Source: Gammaproteobacteria bacterium
Lineage (GTDB): Bacteria; Pseudomonadota; Gammaproteobacteria; DSM-16500
Assembly: GCA_013816845.1 (NCBI GenBank)
Contig: JACDDU010000004.1
Location: forward strand, 248,001 to 312,000
DNA length: 64,000 bases
Reading direction: 5' to 3'
Each line of letters starts with the position of its first letter. Within the stretch, counting starts at the first letter, position 1. The notes under the pieces are model-generated. The model was not told where the DNA came from, did no database searches, and saw nothing but the letters and a program-made list of their open reading frames with translations. Below, piece after piece: positions 36,706-46,051 of the stretch. Made by a program: the position numbers and the translations under genes.

Positions 36706-38062
36706 GACTATTACTCATCTCCATTAAAATAATAGATAGCAACATTAATCCCGCCAGTCCTGGCAAAAAAATCATGCGATCTGCAACGGGCTTCGCAATA
36801 ATTTTACTAGAATTGGGCATCCATAAAATTAAGGTAAAGGCGAAGCCAAACAAAATGATTACGAGCGGATTGAATGAAGCACCCGTAAAACTTAACATAG
36901 TTGATAAGATATGTGTTGCTTCTTGCATAGTGGCTGATCGAAAGAAAACCCAAGTGATATTAATAAAATTAAATGTGATTAACCAGGATAACAAATTGGG
37001 CAATTGAAAATTAAGCTTACCAAATAAACGTTGTAACGAGAGCGCTAGGCCATGCAATAAACCCCACCATATAAAAGTCCATCCCGCTCCGTGCCAAAAT
37101 CCGCCGAGAACAAAAGTTAAAATTAAATTCCGATTAATTTTTATTTCAGAAACCCGATTACCTCCCAAAGGGATGTATAAGTAATCGCGTAGAAAATGAC
37201 TTAAGGTAATATGCCAGCGATGCCAAAAATCTCGAATACTTAAAGCTTGATAAGGTGAATTAAAATTTCTAGGTAAAGTAATATTGAATAATTTTGAAGC
37301 GCCGATTGCCATGTCCGTGTAGCCGCTAAAATCAAAATAAATTTGAAAGGTATAAGCAAGAGAAGTAATCCAGGCTGTCATACAATTTAAGTCATTGACA
37401 TGGCTGTAACCATCATTGGCAAATAATGCAAAAGTATCTGCGAGAACGACTTTTTTAGTGAGACCTATGATAAAAAGAGCAAGCCCAAAATAAATATTTT
37501 GGTAATTAATTTTACCATTTTCTGGATTGGAAAATTGTGGCATCATTTGCGCATGATGAATGATGGGCCCTGCTAAAAGGTGGGGAAAATAACTCACAAA
37601 TAAACAGTAATCGATCACGCTATATTTTTTGCCTTTATCCCGATAAAAATCAACTAAAAAAGCTATTTGTGTAAATGTAAAAAAACTAATCCCTAACGGT
37701 AAAATAATTTGACTTACAAAAAGATGACTGTTGGTGGCTATATTAATGTTGTCGACAAAAAAATTTGTATATTTAAAATACGAGAGTAATCCTAGGTTAA
37801 ATAATACCCCCAAAACTAAAAAGTATTTCCGAGTTAGCGGTGCATCCTGGGACTGTATGGTATGAGCAATAATATAGTTAATCAGTATAGAAAGAATCAA
37901 CAAAGGTAAATAAATCGGGTTCCACCACCCATAAAATAAAAACGAAGCAAGAACAAGAAAAATTTTAGCCGCATTAAAGCTGACACAATTTGCAAGTAAA
38001 AAATAGCTAAGGCTAGCACCGGGTAAGAATATTAAGATATAAAAAAAAGAATTAAATAGCAT
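36680..38062 (-). CDS. MBOAT-family membrane O-acyltransferase (AlgI-like)
   Basis: The protein has 460 residues and about ten membrane helices. The family core is clear: FNSPYQALSIRDFWHRWHIT, HFLRDYLYIPLGGNR, and GGFWHGAGWTFIWWGLLHG with the catalytic His. The enzyme moves acetyl or another acyl group from the cytoplasm across the membrane for O-acylation of an envelope glycan. I use the internal ATG at 38062 because GGGAGG stands six bases before it; the upstream ATG gives 23 extra residues without a ribosome site. The partner SGNH protein follows with a 26-base overlap. Confidence 0.93.
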   Translation of the reverse strand: MLFNSFFYILIFLPGASLSYFLLANCVSFNAAKIFLVLASFLFYGWWNPIYLPLLILSILINYIIAHTIQSQDAPLTRKYFLVLGVLFNLGLLSYFKYTNFFVDNINIATNSHLFVSQIILPLGISFFTFTQIAFLVDFYRDKGKKYSVIDYCLFVSYFPHLLAGPIIHHAQMMPQFSNPENGKINYQNIYFGLALFIIGLTKKVVLADTFALFANDGYSHVNDLNCMTAWITSLAYTFQIYFDFSGYTDMAIGASKLFNITLPRNFNSPYQALSIRDFWHRWHITLSHFLRDYLYIPLGGNRVSEIKINRNLILTFVLGGFWHGAGWTFIWWGLLHGLALSLQRLFGKLNFQLPNLLSWLITFNFINITWVFFRSATMQEATHILSTMLSFTGASFNPLVIILFGFAFTLILWMPNSSKIIAKPVADRMIFLPGLAGLMLLSIILMEMSNSHEFIYFKF

Positions 38063-38314
38063 TCCAACCTCCCTTTTAAACGCTTTCTTGATTTGTGTCT
38101 TGGATCGGCACGGAATATAACAAAAAAACATGACACCGAATAGCTTTTAAAAGTTCAATAGCAGTTAATTCATCTTTTGAACAATCATGTCAAACTCATT
38201 TATTTTGTAGTGTTGTGTCTCCCCAAGTTATAGGGGATGAAGTTATTAATGCCAAAGTAATGGAGATGGAATATAATTTTTGAGGTTTCTAATGGATTGT
38301 TATAGTGAGGGAAT

Positions 38315-40072
38315 ATGTCGAAATGCATAATAAGTTTAGTGTGGAGCTTAAGCTGCTGCCTTATCTTTAGTTGCGAAACTGCCCATAGTCAAACCGATTA
38401 TACAATTAAATCAGTTGAACGTTCGACGATCCATCCTAACAAACTTCCTTATAACATTATTTTGATCATTAATGATCAAGAAACTTATCACTTGGCTGCG
38501 GCACAAGGTTATGAGTTACCGGCACGTCAAATCTTGATGCAACGCGGCGTCACCTTTCGCAATCACTATACAGCAGCTGCAATGTGTTCACCTTCCCGCG
38601 CAACTTTTTTAACCGGCGTTCCCCCACAAATAAATGGGGTATTTGATCAAATGGAGTATCCGTTTGTTCCGGACTTAAATCCTCATCGTGCTAACATGGG
38701 TTCGATGCTAAAGTCTTTAGGGTATCGCACTGCCTATTTTGGTAAGTTCGAAATGGACAAAGCTCTACTCATCGATATAAAAGACACCACTAATTATAGT
38801 ACGCTTGCTAAGCCTTATGGATTTGATCATTTTAATCCAGATGGTGATGTAGGCGGCACCCCATTGCAAGGATACAAAGATGATGTTTATTTTGTTGGCG
38901 AAGCATTGCGCTGGTTGCGCGAAAATGCATCGAATACAAGTAAGCCTCATCAACCCTTTTTTTTAGTCATAAGCTTACTTAATCCACATGATATTATGTA
39001 CGCTGATGCTAATTTGCCTCAGTTACCCCCCGTGCAAAAAGCAGTAGCGCCCGTTATTTTTCCGCCACCAACCAATTTAATTTATGCCAAACATTGGCAA
39101 TTTGCTTTAACCCCTTCGTTACAAGATTCACTATCAGCGCCGGGGATGCCGCAAGCTCTACTACAATATCAAACGGGCTGGTCAGAAACCTTTGGCTACA
39201 TCCCGTCCGATAGAAAAGACATGTGGCAGGTTTATTATAATTATTACTTAAATGCTATTCGTGATAATGATCAACGTTTACAGCAAATTATCGACGCTAT
39301 GAACGAAATGGACTTATGGAAAAATACAATTGTTATCCTCACTGCCGATCATGGTGATATGGGTGGGGCACATGGTGGTTTACGCGGTAAAGGACCAATG
39401 GCTTATGAAGAAAATGCTCATATTCCCTTAATTATTGATCATCCGCATGCGCCACCGGGCACCAGTTGCTTTTCTTTAACGAGTCATCTTGATTTATTAC
39501 CTACGTTAGTCGGTCTAACCGGCGCACCGGCAGAAAAGCGTCTGGCTTTAACAAAAGAACTACCCGGTCACGATTTTTCAAGCTTGCTGACACACCCAGA
39601 AGAGATGAGTATGCGAGCGATAAGGCCCGCCGTTTTATTTAATTATGTGGGTATTTCCACCATTGACGCGAAGTATCTATTTAACAAAATGGCCTCAACT
39701 TACTTACATAAACCAGTGCCGCCGCTGACTGAAATTGATCTTAACAAAAAAGGTTTTCTCTCTTTTATTTTTGATGGTCGTTATAAATTTGCAAGATACT
39801 ATGCGCCTAATGCATTTAATACCCCCCAAACATTAGAAGATATTTTAAAATATAATGAGATCCAATTGTTTGATCTCAAAACCGATCCGAATGAAAGACA
39901 GAACTTAGCGCTAGCGCCTGAAAAAAATAAAGCACTTATTTTACGGATGAATAATTTATTAAATGAAATGATCGCGAAAGAAGTCGGCGTTAATGATGGT
40001 CGTTTTTTACCTGAAAGTGTGCGGCCAAAAACCCCACCATTAACATTGAGTAGTGAAAATATTAAGCAATAG
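38315..40072 (+). CDS. secreted sulfatase-family hydrolase
   Basis: The protein has 585 residues with an N-terminal signal peptide (IISLVWSLSCCLIFSC; possibly a lipoprotein, although the lipobox is poor). MCSPSRATFLTG contains the C-x-P-x-R signature whose Cys91 would be converted to formylglycine. Metal-site motifs are NDQ (D54) and ADHGDMGGAHGG. It hydrolyses sulfate or phosphonate esters in the periplasm or outside. Two details deviate from classic arylsulfatases: the first Asp of the DD pair is Asn53, and the usual GKWHL is GKFEM. NDQ resembles choline-sulfatase or phosphonate-monoester-hydrolase members. No formylglycine-generating enzyme is in the window. Confidence 0.9.
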   Translation: MSKCIISLVWSLSCCLIFSCETAHSQTDYTIKSVERSTIHPNKLPYNIILIINDQETYHLAAAQGYELPARQILMQRGVTFRNHYTAAAMCSPSRATFLTGVPPQINGVFDQMEYPFVPDLNPHRANMGSMLKSLGYRTAYFGKFEMDKALLIDIKDTTNYSTLAKPYGFDHFNPDGDVGGTPLQGYKDDVYFVGEALRWLRENASNTSKPHQPFFLVISLLNPHDIMYADANLPQLPPVQKAVAPVIFPPPTNLIYAKHWQFALTPSLQDSLSAPGMPQALLQYQTGWSETFGYIPSDRKDMWQVYYNYYLNAIRDNDQRLQQIIDAMNEMDLWKNTIVILTADHGDMGGAHGGLRGKGPMAYEENAHIPLIIDHPHAPPGTSCFSLTSHLDLLPTLVGLTGAPAEKRLALTKELPGHDFSSLLTHPEEMSMRAIRPAVLFNYVGISTIDAKYLFNKMASTYLHKPVPPLTEIDLNKKGFLSFIFDGRYKFARYYAPNAFNTPQTLEDILKYNEIQLFDLKTDPNERQNLALAPEKNKALILRMNNLLNEMIAKEVGVNDGRFLPESVRPKTPPLTLSSENIKQ

Positions 40073-41000
40073 ATAAAATATTTTCGATCGTTGTACGGAT
40101 AGATAATGTACTGTAATGATTGTTTCGACCTTCTTGAGTGGAAGGTTTAAGCACACCATTGCGGACAAAGGCCCATGTTTTTTTGGACTCGGGATAATGG
40201 TTATTGTGGTGCGTCCAATTCTTTCCATCACCCCGTCCGTGATCGGTCGTTACAATAACGAGCGTTTGCTCATCTAATTTCATTTGTTTTAATTTTACGA
40301 ATAGAGTATCAAGACTTTCATCATAAAAAGATAATGCTTGATGGTAACGTTTCAAATCCCCCGCATGTGCTGCATCATCAGCATCATCAAATGAAATCCA
40401 TAAAAATTGCGGATGATACTTTTCAAAATAATGGAGCGCTTGCGCAAAAGTATATTTATCATAGCGATCTTTATTATGAGGATGATCAAGCATTTGCTGT
40501 TCATTTAAATTATGCATGGTTGCATCGGCTTGCTCGGTTTCTGGATCATAAACGGGTAAATTACCAGCATTCACATAAGTTGTTTTAGGGATGTGCTCAA
40601 CAGATAATGCAATTGAAGGCCATGATGCAAATGTTGCAACTTCTTTTTTGTTTAATTCTAATCGATGGAGTATATTTTCAGCCAGGGTCTCAACCTGAAT
40701 CCTGCCGCAATCGTTATTTTCACAAAGTTGCACTTTTCCAGCCATTTGACTGTGATAAGACGGAAGACTTACGGGAATTGAGGCTACTTCCATCGTGTGT
40801 CCACTATTGGGCGCGCCATAAAAAGTTCCCTGATTTGCATAAAGTGACCACAGCTTGGGGAACTTGGTATGATCCATAAAAATATCCTGCCAGCGTGTCC
40901 CATCCAGTGTAATGTAAATAACATGTGTAATTTTTTGTGCGAAGCTAAGGGGTGAGTAAAAAAGAATAAAGATAATAAGTAAACGTATTAGTCGTATCAT
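40062..41000 (-). CDS. secreted alkaline-phosphatase-superfamily phosphodiesterase
   Basis: The protein has 312 residues with a Sec signal peptide (RLLIIFILFYSPLSFA). It shows the metal sites of the nucleotide pyrophosphatase/phosphodiesterase branch: ITLDGTRWQDIF, SLPSYHSQMAG with the likely nucleophile Ser, WISFDDADDAAHAGD, and VIVTTDHGRGDGKNWTHHN. It probably cleaves a phosphoester in the periplasm; substrate unknown. It belongs to the same superfamily as the neighbouring convergent sulfatase, with which it overlaps by 11 bases. AAGGAAG precedes the ATG. Confidence 0.85.
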   Translation of the reverse strand: MIRLIRLLIIFILFYSPLSFAQKITHVIYITLDGTRWQDIFMDHTKFPKLWSLYANQGTFYGAPNSGHTMEVASIPVSLPSYHSQMAGKVQLCENNDCGRIQVETLAENILHRLELNKKEVATFASWPSIALSVEHIPKTTYVNAGNLPVYDPETEQADATMHNLNEQQMLDHPHNKDRYDKYTFAQALHYFEKYHPQFLWISFDDADDAAHAGDLKRYHQALSFYDESLDTLFVKLKQMKLDEQTLVIVTTDHGRGDGKNWTHHNNHYPESKKTWAFVRNGVLKPSTQEGRNNHYSTLSIRTTIENILSIA

Positions 41001-41192
41001 GTCTATCTTCCTTTTATTTATATCGCACGCAATATCTGTGTAATTGTGCTATGAGTCAATTATTTTATGTGCATCAATAAGAGAGATGGAGGTACGAATT
41101 AAAATCAATCATTCATACTACGAAAAATTGCCTTATTTTATAATGAACAAGCTTAATTTGCTGATAAGACCCGCGATATTTTAAAATCCACT

Positions 41193-43271
41193 TTATGATT
41201 TAATCGTAACCAAGCTCTTATTCACTCCCCACCTCATCCATAAAATTGCGAGGGTGTATAAAATCAAAGTCATGATGAGCAATCCTTGATAACCAATAAG
41301 CAAAGAAGCATATTCAAGCAATCCCCCAAAAACTGCACCCAAAAGGTTGACCCCGAACGCTGTCGTCGAGTGTTCGGTTTGACGAAAGCGATCGGTAAAA
41401 ATAAGATTGGCAATAAATATGGGGGTAAAAGCGAGCAGCGTCGCTGCCGGAAAACGGGAAGCAGAGTCTAAAGACAATAAGTAACTATTGGGAATAAACC
41501 ACGAGACGAAGAGGCTTAAAAGTAGCAATCCATATAATAGAAGGGGATGGAGACGATATGAAAAGCGTCTGGCTTCTATAGATAAATAAACGGTCGTTAA
41601 TATGCCAATAAAGACTAGCGCATTAACCAACCATGTTGTACCGAACAAAAGAGCAAAATTGATAATATTTTTAGTTTCTAAAAGTAAAAATGCAGCACCC
41701 ATGATAAAAAGATCTAAATCTTTTCTAATCGACAGATAGGATCCTACGCTTAACTTAATAGCCATTAATGATGCAAACAAAATAAACAGGATAGTCCCAA
41801 GGTATAAAATCGAAATGCTATTTTGTTCTAGATAAATAAAAGGATAGTTGTCAGTGGATGGGGAACTTGACTCACCGAAATTTTGCCAATAGGTAGGACA
41901 TTGAAGGGTCCCAAGTTGTGGGCTAATCGTCAACACGGTTGCCCAATAGTCTTTTTCACTATATGTCTCTAAACAAGGTGAATGGTGATAAATAGATGCT
42001 AAGGTTTGCGCGAGTCGATCAACAAACCACCGCGGATGATAATAGTTATAGATAGTAAAAACACCATTAGCTTTTAAGTGATCTTTCGCAATGGTTAAGC
42101 CTTCCATGGTATATAAATAATTCTCTAGCCGCAGTGAAGATTGACCGGGAATAAGCATCAGTGAATCGGTGAGTGCAAAGATGATCATATCGTATTGATC
42201 ATGACTTTGTTGCAAAAAAGCTCTTCCATCATTAATAAACACATGCACTCTCGGATCGGCATAAGGTGCATTGGGATTCAATTTTTTCCCAAGCGCGTAG
42301 AGCATAGGATCGATCTCCACCGCATCGACTTGTTTTGCGCCTTGAGCTAACGCTATGGCAACGTCCCCACCCGTACCGGCACCTATCACTAAAACTTTAT
42401 CCAAAGGTTTTTCAACGCGGTGTTGAAAGGGAAGAAAGTAAAATGGTTTAACCTGGTGACGCTGCGCGACTGATTCAATGACTTGTTGTGCCATGCCATT
42501 TACATTCACCACATATCGATCTTTCGAATACTTTTGTACTTCAATTTTGTAGTAAGAAGACCAATAATGATTGGGTGCGCTTGATTCTTTTCCAAAGGTA
42601 AAAAGCAAAGCACTTAATGCCACAACTTGCAAAATGATGATGGAAATTGAGTTGAACGATCTCATTTTCATGAAAATAAAGAGATAGAGCAAACTTATGA
42701 TTATTCCCCAATAGATTGGCCTGCCATAGAAAAAGGCGAGTAATGAAAATGAAATGATTCCTAGTAAGGATCCTAAAACTTCCAACCGATAAGCTTCTAA
42801 TGGCGAAAATTTTTTAAAAGCCCTTGCGACACCGTCTGCGAGCGTTGCCATTAAACCCGTTACGAGAGTGAATAGTACGGGAACCGTGATCCAAACTGGA
42901 TAGACATTGTCTTTAAAGTAACGTACATGATAACTAAGATTATCAGTTATCGGATTAACTCGGGCTTGGTATTCGAAACTAAAGTAATAACAAAGACACA
43001 CTAAAATGCTTAAGAGAATAGGGGAATAGTGAAATAAAGATATTGAGGATTTAGAGCGTAAAAAACCTATCCCAATTCCCAAAAAACTCGCGAGTAATAC
43101 GAAATTTGAAAAGAAGAAAAGAAAATAAATGTTGGATCCTGTCCATCGGATGATAGTGAGTTCCACAAATAACATAAGAAAACTAAGCAGAATGAGGTGC
43201 ACTTTATCATGGGTTAATAACAGGTATAGTGAACTGATCTTACTGGCCATTAAAATCCCTATTCGTTTCAA
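41193..43271 (-). CDS. membrane-embedded spermidine-synthase-like methyltransferase-fold protein
   Basis: The protein has 692 residues. The N-terminal 220 and C-terminal 200 residues are membrane helices. The middle holds a Rossmann domain with DKVLVIGAGTGGDVAIAL, then VDAVEIDPMLYALGKKL and VHVFINDGRAFLQ, as in polyamine aminopropyltransferases. Membrane fusions of this kind are widespread but mostly uncharacterised. The spermidine-synthase active-site Asp pattern is only partly evident, so the substrate is open. The first codon is TTG with AAGGAA before it; an ATG seven codons later, with AGGGA before it, is an equally plausible start. Confidence 0.8.
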   Translation of the reverse strand: MKRIGILMASKISSLYLLLTHDKVHLILLSFLMLFVELTIIRWTGSNIYFLFFFSNFVLLASFLGIGIGFLRSKSSISLFHYSPILLSILVCLCYYFSFEYQARVNPITDNLSYHVRYFKDNVYPVWITVPVLFTLVTGLMATLADGVARAFKKFSPLEAYRLEVLGSLLGIISFSLLAFFYGRPIYWGIIISLLYLFIFMKMRSFNSISIIILQVVALSALLFTFGKESSAPNHYWSSYYKIEVQKYSKDRYVVNVNGMAQQVIESVAQRHQVKPFYFLPFQHRVEKPLDKVLVIGAGTGGDVAIALAQGAKQVDAVEIDPMLYALGKKLNPNAPYADPRVHVFINDGRAFLQQSHDQYDMIIFALTDSLMLIPGQSSLRLENYLYTMEGLTIAKDHLKANGVFTIYNYYHPRWFVDRLAQTLASIYHHSPCLETYSEKDYWATVLTISPQLGTLQCPTYWQNFGESSSPSTDNYPFIYLEQNSISILYLGTILFILFASLMAIKLSVGSYLSIRKDLDLFIMGAAFLLLETKNIINFALLFGTTWLVNALVFIGILTTVYLSIEARRFSYRLHPLLLYGLLLLSLFVSWFIPNSYLLSLDSASRFPAATLLAFTPIFIANLIFTDRFRQTEHSTTAFGVNLLGAVFGGLLEYASLLIGYQGLLIMTLILYTLAILWMRWGVNKSLVTIKS

Positions 43272-43440
43272 TAAATTCCTTGTTCCGATGCTAGCTGAGC
43301 AAAAACAAATCTACAAGAGTAAGTTTATTCAAATAAATGTACTTAATTCTTTTTGCTAGATTAAAACTAACGTTGTGATATCTTGGGCCAAGTTTGCAAA
43401 GCATGAGTTAATTTTTAAATAATACAAATGGGAAGTCAGG

Positions 43441-43839
43441 ATGAGTATTCTTAAAATTGCGGTGATGTTGTTATTTTTGTTAACCTTTAATCTTACACAC
43501 GCACAATGTACTAACACCTTTAATCAAGTTAACATTCCTTTTACCCACTTTAAACTTAACCGGGGTGAATGCATTCAAGCCACCTATCAAACAGAATTTC
43601 CCTATTTTGCATCAACTCAAATGGCACATCGACGCGGCGTCACTTGCAAACAAAGTCTATGGTCAGCTTATGACCCAGCCCTAGAATGGACTTACCACAA
43701 GGTGCAATATAAACAACTCTTGCCTGCTTCCATTGGGGTTTTATACACAAATAAAGCTGATGCTACAGGTGTAGTACTGATCAGTAATGATCATGGACCG
43801 TTTCCAGTTTACATTACGTGTGAATACGATTTTCGATAA
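43441..43839 (+). CDS. small secreted protein, four cysteines
   Basis: The protein has 132 residues. A Sec signal peptide (IAVMLLFLLTFNLTHA) is cleaved just before QCTNTF. The mature part of about 110 residues is beta-rich by composition and has four Cys (QCT, GECI, VTCKQ, ITCEY), which could form two disulfides in the periplasm or outside the cell. No family was recognised. It is followed 94 bases later by a small lipoprotein gene on the same strand, with which it may be co-transcribed. Confidence 0.7.
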   Translation: MSILKIAVMLLFLLTFNLTHAQCTNTFNQVNIPFTHFKLNRGECIQATYQTEFPYFASTQMAHRRGVTCKQSLWSAYDPALEWTYHKVQYKQLLPASIGVLYTNKADATGVVLISNDHGPFPVYITCEYDFR

Positions 43840-43932
43840 ATTACAATAAGTTAGCTAGATTCTGCCTCCGATAGTGATTATGGTAAAATAGATAATTAAC
43901 TTAGGGACAAACATTTCAAGGAGGAATAATCG

Positions 43933-44124
43933 ATGAATTCTTTTAAAGCCGCTTTATTGTTAGCAATGGTCATGCTTTATGGTTGTGCCACGACCAACCA
44001 ACCAGCATCCCAGCAAGGTTATGTTAACCCTTCCTATTCGCCTTCAGTAACCAATGAGGGTTATATGTATCGCAGTCCTCCACCAGCCGCAATCCAAGCA
44101 ACGGGCTTAAGCGGTAGACGCTAG
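43933..44124 (+). CDS. small lipoprotein
   Basis: This 63-residue protein has a lipoprotein signal peptide, ALLLAMVMLYGC, with the lipidated Cys at residue 18, followed by ATTNQPASQQG and a Pro/Ser/Tyr-rich unstructured tail ending GLSGRR. AAGGAGG precedes the ATG, giving a strong start. The residue after the Cys is Ala, so outer-membrane sorting is expected. Function unknown. Confidence 0.75.
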   Translation: MNSFKAALLLAMVMLYGCATTNQPASQQGYVNPSYSPSVTNEGYMYRSPPPAAIQATGLSGRR

Positions 44125-44138
44125 ATTTCACAGGGTAG

Positions 44139-44169
44139 GAGAGACGATTGCACCGTTCTAACGTCTCTC
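44139..44169 (+). terminator. hairpin after the lipoprotein gene
   Basis: GAGAGACG and CGTCTCTC form a perfect eight-pair stem with a 15-base loop, 14 bases after the stop. No T-run follows immediately, so it may be a weak terminator or an mRNA-stabilising stem. Confidence 0.45.
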
Positions 44170-44308
44170 TGAACTTGACGCTTACCTGCAACCCCCCTTT
44201 AGTTTTCATACTTCCTTTTAAAAAAACAATTCATTCAATAAGTTAGAGAATTACTATCTTTGAAATTCGCTCTATACTTAGTAGATGTGTGAGAAAAGAG
44301 GATGATTA

Positions 44309-45829
44309 ATGCTAAAAGTTATTAATTTTGCCAAGCTTGATAGCAATGAATTCAAAACCTTCTCAAGTATCTATAATAATCGGCTCAATAATCCTTGGAT
44401 GCATTGGGCAAGACGACTCGATGTAGCCTTTCATCCTATATTCCTAGACCAATCGGAGGCAGGCAAAGTTTTTTTATATTTTCATGAAAGTGAGCCTATT
44501 GGAATTTGTCGAATTATCCTATCACCTGAGGGTGCTTATCAACATTTAGCTAAAATTGCATCCGTGGCTATTGACCCTAAGTATCAAGGAAAAGGACATG
44601 GAAAAAAAATATTAGACGAATTAAAACAATACATCATTGATCATCATCCTGAAATTGCACGGTTAGAATTAACATTCGAAATGGATAATGCGGTAGCGAT
44701 GTTGGGACGTATTTACGATAAAGCCGGTTTTGTGCGCGAGAGTTATTACAATGATTGGTTTAGATCCAGTGATGATCTATATCAAGCAAAACAACATCCT
44801 TGGTACTCCGGAGAAATTTTCTCAGGCATGTTACTTGAATCTCAAGTTAAACAAGATTGCTACTTCCCCAGTAAACCCTTAGCTCAAATTAAACAAAATA
44901 AGTTGCAGACTCAGAATGACAACTATAATTTTTCTTTGGCAAAAGTAGATGACACTAATGAACTCACTACTTTTTTTGAAAAAGGCGCAACAGAATTATC
45001 GCATTTACCCTTATCAAAAAGGAAAGAAGTTATTCAGGATAAAATCAGCCGTGCAAAAATTTATACAGTACGGCTTTCCAAAGGGCAAATTGTCGCGGCA
45101 GGTGAAGTTGATGCAAAGCTAGCAGGACTGGGACACATTGCTATGCTTAACAATATACAGATCGATTTGAATCAAGAAGATGCTGGCATCGTATTATTTA
45201 AAAATTTAATTGCGCATTCTCAAGATTCAAATCCTGATGTAAAACGCCTTGAATTGAAATTGCCCGCATCGCAAATAGAAGCAATCGAGGCTTTACAAGC
45301 AATTGGTTTTGATTTTACTGGCTCACAAAAATATCGTTTCAAGGATCAAGATGGTCATTACCATGACGAACATTTTTTTGAATATAGTTTATTTAATCTT
45401 GATGACGCACTTGAATGCTGCCAACGCCGTAAAAATTCTGAGTCTAAATTACAAGAAAACAAAGAAACATTTCATTTTCCTTTGTCATTTAATTTTTTGA
45501 ATGCACTGCACCATCAGCTGCAATCAATCAAAATTAGTAAAGTTTTAGATGCTGAACAAGAGCGTATACTTTTTAAATTGGTTCGCATATTATGTACGCA
45601 AGATTGCTTTTCACCCACTGAACGTCATCATCAATGCGCTAAACTAAAAGAAACATTTCCTGAAATGTTTTCTATTCCCGCAATTGTTAATCTTTATCAA
45701 CTTTGCGTAAAACAATTGAAACCTAGCTCGTCCACGGAATTTTTTGAAAAAAACTCTCACTTCCAAATAAAAAAAGAAGAGACTGGAGAGCCTCATTCGT
45801 CATCCATAAGCCAGTTTGGATTGAAATGA
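44309..45829 (+). CDS. double-GNAT acetyltransferase-like protein with helical C-terminus
   Basis: The protein has 506 residues. Residues 1-165 are a GNAT N-acetyltransferase domain; the acetyl-CoA loop is VAIDPKYQGKGHGKKIL, with the later MLGRIYDKAGFVRES. Residues about 205-375 look like a second, degenerate GNAT fold (VAAGEVDAKLAGLGHIAML, then IEALQAIGFDFTGSQKYRF) without a clear Q/R-x-x-G-x-G/A loop. The last 120 residues are helical and Cys/His/Ser-rich, unlike housekeeping acetyltransferases. It may acetylate a host or bacterial protein or metabolite. AGAGGA lies six bases before the ATG. Confidence 0.8.
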   Translation: MLKVINFAKLDSNEFKTFSSIYNNRLNNPWMHWARRLDVAFHPIFLDQSEAGKVFLYFHESEPIGICRIILSPEGAYQHLAKIASVAIDPKYQGKGHGKKILDELKQYIIDHHPEIARLELTFEMDNAVAMLGRIYDKAGFVRESYYNDWFRSSDDLYQAKQHPWYSGEIFSGMLLESQVKQDCYFPSKPLAQIKQNKLQTQNDNYNFSLAKVDDTNELTTFFEKGATELSHLPLSKRKEVIQDKISRAKIYTVRLSKGQIVAAGEVDAKLAGLGHIAMLNNIQIDLNQEDAGIVLFKNLIAHSQDSNPDVKRLELKLPASQIEAIEALQAIGFDFTGSQKYRFKDQDGHYHDEHFFEYSLFNLDDALECCQRRKNSESKLQENKETFHFPLSFNFLNALHHQLQSIKISKVLDAEQERILFKLVRILCTQDCFSPTERHHQCAKLKETFPEMFSIPAIVNLYQLCVKQLKPSSSTEFFEKNSHFQIKKEETGEPHSSSISQFGLK

Positions 45830-45990
45830 GAGTTTCAATAACCGGTCTGTTATAAGCGTGCGTTATTAAAGCCACTCAAATAGAAAAGAGTACCTTTTCT
45901 TAATGAAGCCTTAAAACTTTAAATTAGTTTTTTTCTGTTTTTTTTATTATTTTACAATGCCTTAATCTTAATAAAGCGCTAAATTCTCGT

Positions 45991-46019
45991 TTGACATTCT
46001 CTCTGTGCCTCTCTATTAT
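45991..46019 (+). promoter_or_regulatory. sigma-70 promoter
   Basis: A consensus TTGACA and TATTAT are separated by exactly 17 bases, with the start codon of the next gene 32 bases downstream. This is the best housekeeping-type promoter noticed in the window. Confidence 0.75.
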
Positions 46020-46051
46020 TGCTCAATAATTAATCAGAATAGGACCGGGCT

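Noticed and set aside
40334-40879. Plus-strand frames of 84 and 90 codons inside the phosphodiesterase gene
   Set aside because: Antisense shadows without ribosome sites.
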